In this document: positions 16,883 to 25,695 of the stretch, piece after piece
How the letters are laid out: every line of letters begins with the position of its first letter
How positions within the stretch are numbered: the first letter of the stretch is position 1
Source of the DNA: G963677445 sp963678275
GTDB taxonomy: Bacteria > Bacteroidota > Ignavibacteria > Ignavibacteriales > Melioribacteraceae
Assembly: GCA_963678275.1 (NCBI GenBank)
Contig: OY782765.1
Location: 3,224,001 to 3,288,000 of the forward strand
Direction of reading: 5' to 3'
Length of the DNA stretch: 64,000 nucleotides
Translations under genes and position numbers: made by a program
The notes under the pieces: generated by a model
The model's input: only the letters and a program-made list of their open reading frames with translations
The model's database searches: none
What the model was told of the DNA's origin: nothing

Positions 16883-18013
16883 ATGAGGTATTTCATCTTT
16901 TTATTTTTCCCCGTTTTACTTTTCTCCCAGGTTATTACTCCCAGGGACACTCTGTATTTAAAGAACGGTCAGGTATTCCCCTGCTCAATAACTTCCATCG
17001 AAAAGAATCTTGTAAAAGTTCTCTCCGATGAAGAAGGTGTTGAATCGGCAGCCTCCGTTACCAGGATAAACAAAATATTCCTGGAGGATAACGGCATTAT
17101 TTACACATCCGAAAATGGTTATTCCAATACCATGGATTATTTTGAAACCTACACAACCAAACGAATCGACCGCTGGGAAAAAGAACTTCAGCGAAGCGAA
17201 GAAGAAAAAGAGAGGCAAAAAGAGTTGGAAGAACGGAAGAAACAAAGACTTCAGCAAATAGCCGAAAAAAATATTTACACTCCTGAACCGGATGATGAAG
17301 TCCGCGATTATTCTGGAAATGTTGAAAATAAATGGTCATTCGGAGTTTATTATGTGCCGGAATTTTCAGGAGAGCTTTCATATTACCGGGTTTATTCACT
17401 TGATGATGACAACTATTATATTACATCCAACAGCGCCAGCTCACTTTTCGAGAGTCATCTTACATATTCCGTTCTAAAAAATTTACGCCTGTTTATAGAC
17501 GTCGGCTTTATCTCTGTCTCTGATGAATCGCGAAGTGAAACTCATACAAGGTATATTGAAGGGGACTCAGAATCTGATTACGGTTACGACAATGAAGCTG
17601 ATTATAAGTTCCTCAATATAAATTTTGGCTGTAAATATTATTTAACAGGACTGAAAGAAAACAGAGTCAGGGCATTCGTATCGGCAGGTTTCGGCAAACA
17701 ATTGGCTTTTATCGAACAAAAAGCGGAAGATCTTTTTTCAGATGACGAACCTGATTACCAGTTGGATAACAATATGAAGGAATTTCTCGAGGAGATGAAT
17801 TCTCCCTGGAATTTTAACATTGGTTTTGGCGCGGAATATTATTTTAATAAATCTCTTTCTCTTTACTCGGCTATAAAAATTTATTATCTGCGAAGAACCG
17901 CCGAATATAATGAGAGATATTTAAACGATACCTATACAAGGTCGTCACAGAGAGAAATAAAAAATTCCGGATTTAATACCCGAATCGGCCTGGGACTGAA
18001 TTTTTATTTTTAG
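16883..18013 (+). CDS. Outer-membrane beta-barrel protein with periplasmic coiled coil
   Basis: 376 residues from the ATG at 16883, which is seven bases after GGAGG; an ATG at 16877 is too close to it. Signal peptide to about residue 16 (LFSQ). An SH3-like stretch (DTLYLKNGQVFPCSITSIEK) follows, then a highly charged coiled coil at about 95-135 (EKELQRSEEEKERQKELEER). The rest alternates in beta-barrel fashion (FGVYYVPEFSGELSYYRVY, LNINFGCKYYLTG, FNTRIGLGLNFYF) and ends with phenylalanine, as outer-membrane proteins assembled by BamA do. The function is unknown. The N-terminal domain is often seen in FCB outer-membrane proteins of unknown role. Confidence 0.8.
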   Translation: MRYFIFLFFPVLLFSQVITPRDTLYLKNGQVFPCSITSIEKNLVKVLSDEEGVESAASVTRINKIFLEDNGIIYTSENGYSNTMDYFETYTTKRIDRWEKELQRSEEEKERQKELEERKKQRLQQIAEKNIYTPEPDDEVRDYSGNVENKWSFGVYYVPEFSGELSYYRVYSLDDDNYYITSNSASSLFESHLTYSVLKNLRLFIDVGFISVSDESRSETHTRYIEGDSESDYGYDNEADYKFLNINFGCKYYLTGLKENRVRAFVSAGFGKQLAFIEQKAEDLFSDDEPDYQLDNNMKEFLEEMNSPWNFNIGFGAEYYFNKSLSLYSAIKIYYLRRTAEYNERYLNDTYTRSSQREIKNSGFNTRIGLGLNFYF

Positions 18014-18110
18014 CTGAATAAAAAAATTTCTACGGTGCGATAATCCGACGATTTCGACATCCAAAACGCTCTTAATCATTCAACAATTTGAAAAAGTTTA
18101 GGTGGGAAAT

Positions 18111-20801
18111 ATGCATAATATGTGGGGATACATATTAGTTATTTTAATCATGATTTGCCATACAGCAAATTTTTTAACAGCGCAACAACAAAGGGGATAC
18201 CCGACCCGGGTTAATTTCCCTGCTGTGGAAACACCTCAAAAGATATCCGGAACCGCAGATTTTGATACCCTCTTAACCATTAAAGAGGATTTTATGGTTA
18301 ACGATCTTGCTGGTGAAGGGGGAGCTGGTCAGTACAATTCTTCTGTGGCGATGGACAGTCAGGGCAACTTTGCGATAATCTGGGTTGATGAAAGAAATGG
18401 CAGGGAAGACCTTTATATTCAGTTTTATGACCCTCAGAAAAATAAAAAGGGATCAAATATTCTGGTGGATGAAAGCATAGACCCCAATGATCCCGTGCCG
18501 GCTGTAAGCTGCAATAAAAACGGTCAGTTTGTCGTGGCATGGTCAAAAACCGGCGCTGAGCTATTCGCAAAAGTCTTTAATTCCGAGGGCTCGGAACAAA
18601 CAGATATTTTCGCAATTGACAGCTCTGAAAACCAGACAATAAGAAACCTCTCTCTCGCGGTAAGTGAAAGTGGCAAATTTATCATAAACTGGTTAAGCCG
18701 TGACCATTATAACGTGATAAAATATATATACGCGCGAGTCTTCTCAGATGATGGTATTCCTTTAGCCGGTAAAGTTTTAATAAAACAGTCAAACATAAAT
18801 ATATCCTATCCCTGCCACTGGTCAGTTGCTACGGATGGAAATGGGAATTATCTCGCTGCGTGGGGAGAAGTAGATGGTTCAGATAAAAAAGTTTTTATTC
18901 AGAAGATTGATAATAACGGACTGTTGATCGGGGAGAATACTATTGTACATACTTTTTTAGCAGACTATCACAGCATCATCACTTCAGTATGCGGTAATGA
19001 AAACGGGAACTACCTGATAACATGGTCTTGTGAAGGAGTCACAGGGAAAACGTTTAATTGGGAAAACGGCTTTATAGGTGAGTTCTTTCATATTTACCCC
19101 AATCCCGACTTTTATTTTCAGAGCAGCGTTAATATTATCGATGATTACAGATTCCTGACACTTTTTTCCGATGGCCACAGATTGAAATACAGAACAGTAA
19201 CAGAATATGGGCATATGGGTGACATGATTTCGCTGGATGATGGAAGTTCAGATTTATTTTATGGACAGTCGATCAGAACAACAAACTTCTCAAATGATCT
19301 CTTTTACTTTACATGGTATGAATATTATGGGATTGACCGCAATATATATTTAAGAGAAGTAAACTTAAACAATAACACTCTGAAAGAACTCGAAAATCCT
19401 GCTGATGACATATTCGGCTCCAAACAGGAAAGGCCCAGGCTTCATATAAACAACCAGGGCAAGGTTCTGGTTGTCTGGGTTGATGAAAGGAATAAAATGC
19501 AGGAGCTTTACGCTCAATTATATGACGGAAATAACAAAAGTATCGGGAATAACATAAGAATCAGCGATTCGGAAGAAACCTCATATAATGATATAAGCGA
19601 TTTTGTTACCGGCTCTTTTTCAGATGGCTCATTTCTTTTGGCATATATTGACAGAAGTGACAATTGCTGTTTTCAGAAATTATCTCAGAATGGTGCACCG
19701 GAAGGAGATCTGAAAATTGTTGCGACCGATAAACCTGATAACATGCTGGAAATGAAAATAAATGATAAAGATGAAATACTATTATCTATTTTATCATCCT
19801 TTCATCATATGGAGAAGGTTGAAATTCACCATTATGATAAATCACTTGACCTGGTATCCCCCGTCAGTCAGTGTATTGAAGAAAACAATGACGTAACAAG
19901 AAGACCCTCCGCCATCTCAATCAATGAACACTTTGATATTTTCGTTACCTGGGGCAATCGTACAGATAAAATATATGGAGACCTCATTAATCTTTATGGA
20001 CTGATCTTCAACAGTAAAGGAGAAGTTATTTCTGATACACTTTTATTTGGAGAAATGGAAGATTCCTTTTACAGCAGCTTTATTGACAACAAAATTGATA
20101 TAAATGGCAACGTCTCTGTTGCATGGTCTTATGATATGGGTTATGCAGAGGAATACACCATAAAAAATCTTTATTTTGAATCTGATAAAACTATTGTTAA
20201 GGAACATAAATTCAGTCCTGGCGAGAATTTGAATTTTCAGCCGGAAATAATTGAATTTCAGAATAACAAAGCATTGGTTTCCTGGTCTTCCGGAAATTAC
20301 ATTTTCCTTTATTCAATAAATGAGAACATTAATCAAAATACAACTTATCTGGTTTATGAAGAAGATTCAGAGCCTATTAATTGGTGGGAAAAAATGGTGA
20401 CTTCATCATATATGTTTAATAATTCATACTATTACTCATATAGCAGCTTTGGCTACCAGGAAACCGGCGAAGATCTGTTTTTGGGAATCAAAGAGCTTGA
20501 CTTTGATACATTCGGGCCTGAATATTTAGTTTCCATAAATGAAGGTGATTATTTATACAACAACTTCCCGAATCCATTTAATTCGGCAACCAGAATAACA
20601 TTCAGGTTACTCGCTTATCACCATGTTAAGCTGGCGATCTATGATATCCTGGGACGTGAAGTGGAGGTAATTGTTAATGAAGATAAAGAACCGGGACTTT
20701 ACGAGGTTGATTTTGACGCTTCCACTCTCCCCTCCGGTGTATATTTCTGCCGGCTTAAAGCATTCGATACTAAGGTAATCAAAATGCTGCATCTGAAATG
20801 A
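18111..20801 (+). CDS. Large T9SS-sorted protein with WVDERN propeller-like repeats
   Basis: 896 residues from the ATG at 18111 (GTG at 18102 also in frame). Signal peptide to about residue 25 (LTAQ). Repeats of about 50-60 residues have the core NFAIIWVDERNGREDLY, QFVVAWSKTG, KFIINWLSRD, NYLAAWGEVDG and KVLVVWVDERNKMQELY, typical of beta-propeller blades in secreted proteins. The type A sorting domain begins near LYNNFPNPFNSATRITF and ends KMLHLK. The protein probably acts at the cell surface, for binding or adhesion; no catalytic motif was seen. It converges on the alanine racemase gene with a 20-base gap, without a clear terminator. Confidence 0.88.
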   Translation: MHNMWGYILVILIMICHTANFLTAQQQRGYPTRVNFPAVETPQKISGTADFDTLLTIKEDFMVNDLAGEGGAGQYNSSVAMDSQGNFAIIWVDERNGREDLYIQFYDPQKNKKGSNILVDESIDPNDPVPAVSCNKNGQFVVAWSKTGAELFAKVFNSEGSEQTDIFAIDSSENQTIRNLSLAVSESGKFIINWLSRDHYNVIKYIYARVFSDDGIPLAGKVLIKQSNINISYPCHWSVATDGNGNYLAAWGEVDGSDKKVFIQKIDNNGLLIGENTIVHTFLADYHSIITSVCGNENGNYLITWSCEGVTGKTFNWENGFIGEFFHIYPNPDFYFQSSVNIIDDYRFLTLFSDGHRLKYRTVTEYGHMGDMISLDDGSSDLFYGQSIRTTNFSNDLFYFTWYEYYGIDRNIYLREVNLNNNTLKELENPADDIFGSKQERPRLHINNQGKVLVVWVDERNKMQELYAQLYDGNNKSIGNNIRISDSEETSYNDISDFVTGSFSDGSFLLAYIDRSDNCCFQKLSQNGAPEGDLKIVATDKPDNMLEMKINDKDEILLSILSSFHHMEKVEIHHYDKSLDLVSPVSQCIEENNDVTRRPSAISINEHFDIFVTWGNRTDKIYGDLINLYGLIFNSKGEVISDTLLFGEMEDSFYSSFIDNKIDINGNVSVAWSYDMGYAEEYTIKNLYFESDKTIVKEHKFSPGENLNFQPEIIEFQNNKALVSWSSGNYIFLYSINENINQNTTYLVYEEDSEPINWWEKMVTSSYMFNNSYYYSYSSFGYQETGEDLFLGIKELDFDTFGPEYLVSINEGDYLYNNFPNPFNSATRITFRLLAYHHVKLAIYDILGREVEVIVNEDKEPGLYEVDFDASTLPSGVYFCRLKAFDTKVIKMLHLK

Positions 20802-20821
20802 TTTAATGAACAGGATTCATA

Positions 20822-21970
20822 TCACTTTGTAATTCTTCTTATCTGGGGAGAAAGGTGAGCCAGCACCTCGTAATTAAGTGAGTTGCTGATATCGCTGAAT
20901 GCCGAAACTTTTATCTCCTGGTCACCCTGTTTGCCGATAATTACCACTTCATCATTAACTTCCGCGCCGGGCAGATCGGTAATATCGGCTATTATCATAT
21001 TCATGTTAACAATACCAATAACATTACATATCTGTCCTCTTATGATCACGGTTCCTTTATTACTGAGTGAACGGCTGTAACCAACCGAATATCCCACCGG
21101 TATGAGCGCCGTGCGGGTTTCTTTCTGCGCCAGCCACGAAACGCCATAACCCACAAATTCTCCTTCCGCAATAGTCTTGACCGACATAATCCTGCTTTTC
21201 CAGGATAAAATTCTGTCAAGCGGATCGGTTTTTTCCTTCCGATTTTTCACATAATGAATGAATATTTCGGCGCTCGACCAGAATCCGTAAAGCATAATCC
21301 CTATCCTCGCCATATTAAACCTGGCCTTGGGATAAACAAAAGCCCCGGCTGAATTTGTCACATGCCTGTATTTGGGAATTATATTATATTGTTCCAGAAT
21401 TTTATACATGGAATTATATTTCTTTAGCTGGCGCTGAATTCTGCGGTAATTTGAAATACTCTCCGGTCCGGCCAGATGAGTGCAAAATCCTTTTACAAGA
21501 AAATGGTCCGGATTTTCGATAATGATTTTTAGTGAAGTTTCAAGCGCCTCAATATCGAGCCCCGACCGGTTCATACCTGTTTCAGCTTCCAGATGAATTT
21601 TTGATTTTATCCCCTTAAGCCTTGATATTTCCAATGCCTTTTCCAGCCTTTCAGGATTGAAAATAAAAAATTCATATCCCTTTTCGATGGCATCAGGCAG
21701 TTTTTCATCCGATATCCAGCCCATTATCATCACCGATCCTTCACCGGTCAGTGAGTCCTTTACTCTTTCAGCTTCATCAAAGTCAAAAACAGCATAATGG
21801 TCAATTCCAGCCTCCTCAAAGAGAGGTACAATCTGCTCAATGCCATGGCCATAAGCATTCGCTTTTACAACTGCCGATATTGTAACATTTGAACCAAGCC
21901 TTTTTTTCAAAAAATTGACGTTATTTATAACCGCATTTTTATCCAGAACTATTAAAGAGTTATCGTACAT
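20822..21970 (-). CDS. alr: Alanine racemase
   Basis: 382 residues, usual length. The PLP lysine lies in VVKANAYGHG (Lys36), the barrel continues with CTHLAGPES, RIGIMLYG and VGYGVSW carrying the second catalytic base tyrosine, and the C-terminal domain has PVGYSVGYSRSLSNKG and VNMNMIIADIT. It interconverts L- and D-alanine for peptidoglycan. It lies 70 bases downstream of an ornithine/alanine-racemase-family gene on the same strand and may share its message. The C-terminal VNMNMIIAD replaces the common VSMDQ, a mild divergence. Assignment is firm. Confidence 0.95.
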   Translation of the reverse strand: MYDNSLIVLDKNAVINNVNFLKKRLGSNVTISAVVKANAYGHGIEQIVPLFEEAGIDHYAVFDFDEAERVKDSLTGEGSVMIMGWISDEKLPDAIEKGYEFFIFNPERLEKALEISRLKGIKSKIHLEAETGMNRSGLDIEALETSLKIIIENPDHFLVKGFCTHLAGPESISNYRRIQRQLKKYNSMYKILEQYNIIPKYRHVTNSAGAFVYPKARFNMARIGIMLYGFWSSAEIFIHYVKNRKEKTDPLDRILSWKSRIMSVKTIAEGEFVGYGVSWLAQKETRTALIPVGYSVGYSRSLSNKGTVIIRGQICNVIGIVNMNMIIADITDLPGAEVNDEVVIIGKQGDQEIKVSAFSDISNSLNYEVLAHLSPQIRRITK

Positions 21971-22039
21971 AAATGCAAAATCCCGCGGATGATTTTATTT
22001 TAATTCCAATAATAATGTTATAAACCCTTTTTTCCTTAA

Positions 22040-23137
22040 TCATACAAATTTTTTATCTATGAATTTGGAATTTAATAAACGGGCCACAGCCATATAATTT
22101 GGAGTAAAGCAGATGGTATCACCAACTCCGAATTTTTTCTTTCCATCTTTTGTTTCATTTTTCCCAATATCCAGTACCGTCATATCAGATGTAATCCCGA
22201 CAAATTTGATTTCGCTGTCACGCACTTCAATATCTTTTCTGTCAACGTCAATCAGACCAAAATCGAGGATTGCTTTATAAGTCATTTTTTTTACATCATC
22301 CTCATCATATTCCGCAGTGTGTCCTACGTTCGCGTCACTGATAATCCCATCCGGGACCAAACCTTTCTCTTCCAGTTCAATAATATTTGTACTGAATTCA
22401 AAAGTATTTGTCGAGAGATTTAAGAATTGTTTATTTTCAAGCGGGCTGGTCCCGAAAAATGCCGCTTCACCTATCCGGTAATGATTTACATCGGAGGGAA
22501 CGGCTTCTTTCTCAAGAAGAGGAAGTGTAATTGAACTTCCGCCGGAAACAAACTTAAGCCTTTTATTAAATTTTGCTTCTATCAGTTCTTTATATAAGGT
22601 TAACTGAAGAAGCTTGTCATAAGTTGGTTCAACACCATACATACATCCCAGGTTCGAACCAAGTCCGATGACCTCAATATTGGGCATATTAAAAACCTTC
22701 TTATAAAAATCTATAAAATCATCCCTGTTGACACCCTCCCGCAGCTCGCCAAGCTCAATCATAATTATAATTTTATGAGTTTTTTTCTGTCTCCCGGCAG
22801 CTTCATTTAACGCTTTTATGGTATTGAATTGTGTATTCAGTGAAATATCAGCGTACTTAACAACTTCATCCGCGTAAACAACCGCCGGTGGTTTAATATA
22901 AATTGTTCTCATTTCAGGATTTACTCTCTTCAGGTTTTTCAGACTTGTTAGTCTTGAATCCCCCACAGAGTTTATATCCCTGATCACCTCCTCGGTGAGA
23001 ACATTCTTAAGAAATTCAAGGTCGCCTGAAAACACTTTCGTAATAAGGCTCCATTCCACATTATGTTTTTTAAAGTACGCGCTTAATTTGCTTATATTAT
23101 CTTTGATATTTTGAGTATGGATTATCAGTTCAGCCAT
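22040..23137 (-). CDS. Alanine/ornithine racemase family PLP-dependent enzyme
   Basis: 365 residues. The N-terminus IIHTQNIKDNISKL and WSLITKVFSGD match the alanine-racemase barrel of the Orr/YhfX family, with the PLP lysine in ITKVF. IMIELGELREGVN and SGGSSITLPLL are family hallmarks, as is YRIGEAAFFGTSPL. Characterised clostridial members racemise ornithine; others act on alanine or remain unknown, so the substrate is uncertain. The gene follows a GNAT gene by 11 bases and precedes alr, which suggests a D-amino-acid operon. GAT-AAGAAATGG spacing before the ATG offers only a weak ribosome site. Confidence 0.88.
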   Translation of the reverse strand: MAELIIHTQNIKDNISKLSAYFKKHNVEWSLITKVFSGDLEFLKNVLTEEVIRDINSVGDSRLTSLKNLKRVNPEMRTIYIKPPAVVYADEVVKYADISLNTQFNTIKALNEAAGRQKKTHKIIIMIELGELREGVNRDDFIDFYKKVFNMPNIEVIGLGSNLGCMYGVEPTYDKLLQLTLYKELIEAKFNKRLKFVSGGSSITLPLLEKEAVPSDVNHYRIGEAAFFGTSPLENKQFLNLSTNTFEFSTNIIELEEKGLVPDGIISDANVGHTAEYDEDDVKKMTYKAILDFGLIDVDRKDIEVRDSEIKFVGITSDMTVLDIGKNETKDGKKKFGVGDTICFTPNYMAVARLLNSKFIDKKFV

Positions 23138-23148
23138 TTCTTATAACT

Positions 23149-23592
23149 CTAATTGTTTTTATATCTCATTTCAGCATATTTTGATGTGAAACCAAGCCTT
23201 TCATATAATCTTTTTGCCGGATTGTCATATTCCACATGAAGTTTTATATCACCATCACATTGTTTGAAAGACTCTTCAACTATTTGTCTGCCAAATCCTT
23301 TTCCACGATATGATGCGTCAACCGCGACATAAACAAGAATCCAGTCAGGGATATAATTGCCCATACCTGTTTTATTCATTATCAGGGCTCCGACAAGTTT
23401 ACCATCATAAAACGCGGCAAGGGCAAAACCTCCCTCCGATTTTTCCTTTGAAAAGGCGTAGTTCAGACATTTCTCTATGTCCTCTTTCGGATCACCATAC
23501 TTACCCAGATGTTCAAATAAAAATTCAATAAACTCATCTTTTGTAATTTCGGTAAATTGTTCCTGACTCATAATCTTTTTAATTTGTAACAT
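23149..23592 (-). CDS. GNAT family N-acetyltransferase
   Basis: 147 residues. The acetyl-CoA loop is seen in VAVDASYRGKGFGRQIVEE, followed by HVEYDNPAKRLYERLGFTSKYAEMRYK, typical of GNAT enzymes. The ATG at 23592 lies 13 bases after AGGAGG, rather far; an ATG at 23571 is possible. It is the first gene of a probable operon with the ornithine/alanine-racemase-family gene 11 bases downstream, so its substrate may be an amino acid or D-amino acid, which is only an inference from context. Confidence 0.88.
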   Translation of the reverse strand: MLQIKKIMSQEQFTEITKDEFIEFLFEHLGKYGDPKEDIEKCLNYAFSKEKSEGGFALAAFYDGKLVGALIMNKTGMGNYIPDWILVYVAVDASYRGKGFGRQIVEESFKQCDGDIKLHVEYDNPAKRLYERLGFTSKYAEMRYKNN

Positions 23593-23833
23593 TAATATTT
23601 TCTAACCTCCTGAAAAATTTATTTACTTGCAATTAGTTTTAAAATGGCATTAAATATCCTGCTTAAGGCTCAGAATATCTGCTACCAAAAAGGTCTGTAA
23701 TTATCAGGCTATGGAATTATTTTGTTTGAAGATAAATAAAACTACTTTATTATTTGCGTTTAGACTCCATTCACTTAAACAATCTGAATTAAAAAAAGTT
23801 CCTTCCAGTTCGAAATTATTCATTTATCAAATG

Positions 23834-24421
23834 TTACGATATTGTAAAACTTCTTCTTCCCCAGTAGCTGTCACTTTCTTCAATCTGCTTCCAGCCCCTC
23901 TTTTTAAGCTGTTTTCCGATAAACCTGTTGATAAAACCATGAGCTACAAGAACCACATGCTCATTTTCTTCGGACGCCTCAATTATTTTTTCCGCGGCTT
24001 TGCCTGCCCTTGTTTCTGATTTTTTCCTCGACTCACAATTTGATGAAATTCCCAGGAACCATAATACCCTTAAAATAATAAACCAGGTTTTAATTGAAAA
24101 TTTGATGTTTTTCAGAATTCCATTAGGTAATTCAATTTCCCTGAACAAGGGATCGGTAATAATATTTGTGAAGCCCAGCCTTTCTGATGATTTAACCGCC
24201 CGCCGAAGATCACTTCTGAAACATAAACCGGCATTTTTAACTGAGTTTATCAGTGCGTCAGAAGGGGCGGGCTCCGGAAGAATCGAACTGGAATCATAAT
24301 CGTCGGCTATCTTCTTTAATTCAGCCCCTGAAATTATTGTACCCGAAGAATATGTATTCCAAAAATCAGGCTTTCCATGGCGTATAAGGGTGATCTTTTT
24401 TCTGTAATCTCTTTCTAAAAT
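23834..24421 (-). CDS. Histidine phosphatase family protein, apparently starting at ATT
   Basis: The frame encodes a complete phosphoglycerate-mutase-like fold of 195 residues: catalytic LIRHGKPDFW at about 15-24, SDLRRAVKSSERLG around 70-83, then VVLVAHGFINRFIGKQ with the second histidine. No ATG, GTG or TTG occurs between the upstream in-frame stop (TAA, near 24437) and the RHG motif. An ATT at 24419-24421 lies seven bases after AAGGA and is the best start. Rare ATT initiation is known for infC. Otherwise the gene has lost its start codon by mutation or sequence error. A conventional call would begin at a TTG at 24148, after the catalytic motif, and would be wrong. Confidence 0.75.
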   Translation of the reverse strand: MLERDYRKKITLIRHGKPDFWNTYSSGTIISGAELKKIADDYDSSSILPEPAPSDALINSVKNAGLCFRSDLRRAVKSSERLGFTNIITDPLFREIELPNGILKNIKFSIKTWFIILRVLWFLGISSNCESRKKSETRAGKAAEKIIEASEENEHVVLVAHGFINRFIGKQLKKRGWKQIEESDSYWGRRSFTIS

Positions 24422-24817
24422 ATTTATTTCCTTACATCTATTTTATTTTACGCACCCCAATTTACAGGATTTTGCATATTAAAACATCCGGTTATCTCAT
24501 ATTTATCATATTTTTTTTGATACGCGATAAGTTCTCAGATTTTCAGAAAAATAATAAAGTTTTTCACAAATAGAATCCCCAGGCGTTGCTATCAATTTAA
24601 GCCAAAAATCTTTCCTTCGTCCCCCCGGGGAATTCCCTGCGGGAACAACAGTAAAAATCAGGTAAAACTTTAATTTTATTTTACTTTTATTGTTACAGGT
24701 TGAAACAATAACATCTTTTTATGAGTCTAAGAATATTAGACATTCTTTCCGTACTAAGCCGGTTGCTATTTTAAAAAAAAGGAGTTACATTCCTTTCTGA
24801 ATACAGTATCAGAGAAA
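24422..24817. other. Intergenic region between divergent genes
   Basis: About 400 AT-rich bases between the phosphatase (minus) and the methyltransferase (plus). Promoters for both are expected here, but no clear box pair or repeat was identified. A short GC-rich patch (CCCCCCGGGGAATTCCCTGC) near 24615 is the only local feature. Confidence 0.5.
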
Positions 24818-25663
24818 ATGAATAAAATAAAACTTGAACCTTTGGCTGCTTTATCAATACGAATGGGAGAGAAAGCTTTCAGCAGCGATGTTGTAAGAAG
24901 TTTTATACAGCATCTTGATCTTTCACCCGGCGATCCCCTTTATGATACCTGCAATTCAATTTGCGACTGGTATAGAGAGGCTGTTATTAATGGCAAGTAT
25001 TATTTTCTCCGATACCTGAGAAATCTTCTGGAAAAATCGGATGAAAAGCATCTGGTAATTATTCTCGCGGCCGGGAAATCACCCCTCTCACTTGAACTGC
25101 TGAATAACAGTTATGGCTCCATCGACCGGATACTTGAAATTGATGTTTCGGGAGTTGATGAAAAGAAAGAACTTTACGACAGATTTTATCCACAGTATTC
25201 AAACAAAATTAAATGTATTACAGCCGATATCTCATCAAAGTGTATTTTATCCCTGTTAAAAAACCTTCTTGAAGAATATTATAATGATTTGCCCTGCATT
25301 GTAGTCCTTGAAGGAGCTTCTTATTATCTCTCAGTAGGCGATCTTGAAAATATTGTTGCCAGCTTCAGCTCATGCGACAACCGAAATAAAATGCTTGTGG
25401 AATACCTGCTCTCCGATGAATATATATCGGATAAGCGCAGGGAGATACCTCAAAGAATCTTCACCTCAATAACCGATTTCAGCGGTATTCCCGGTATAAC
25501 AAGGTATGGAATTAAAGACCTTAAAGAGCTTTTTGATAAAACCGGCGGCGAACTTATTGAAGTTACCAATCTTCAGGCCCTTGAAAAAGAACGCCTGGGA
25601 ACCAACAAATATTTTTCATCTCCCGAAGATGGCTGGCTGGAGTATTCTGTCTGGCAGATTTAA
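24818..25663 (+). CDS. LCMT-like class I SAM-dependent methyltransferase
   Basis: 281 residues. LVIILAAGKSPLSLELLN gives the glycine-rich motif I region (AAGKSPLS), then ILEIDVSGVDEKKELYDRFYP the acidic SAM ribose-binding motif, and CIVVLEGASYYLS matches the E-G-x-x-Y-x-L motif of leucine carboxyl methyltransferase-like enzymes (PF04072). Such enzymes methylate carboxyl groups or small metabolites; the substrate here is not known. It stands alone and converges with the sigma-54 regulator gene. Confidence 0.75.
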   Translation: MNKIKLEPLAALSIRMGEKAFSSDVVRSFIQHLDLSPGDPLYDTCNSICDWYREAVINGKYYFLRYLRNLLEKSDEKHLVIILAAGKSPLSLELLNNSYGSIDRILEIDVSGVDEKKELYDRFYPQYSNKIKCITADISSKCILSLLKNLLEEYYNDLPCIVVLEGASYYLSVGDLENIVASFSSCDNRNKMLVEYLLSDEYISDKRREIPQRIFTSITDFSGIPGITRYGIKDLKELFDKTGGELIEVTNLQALEKERLGTNKYFSSPEDGWLEYSVWQI

Positions 25664-25695
25664 TTTTTCTATTCCTGAGTTATTCCCGATATCTT

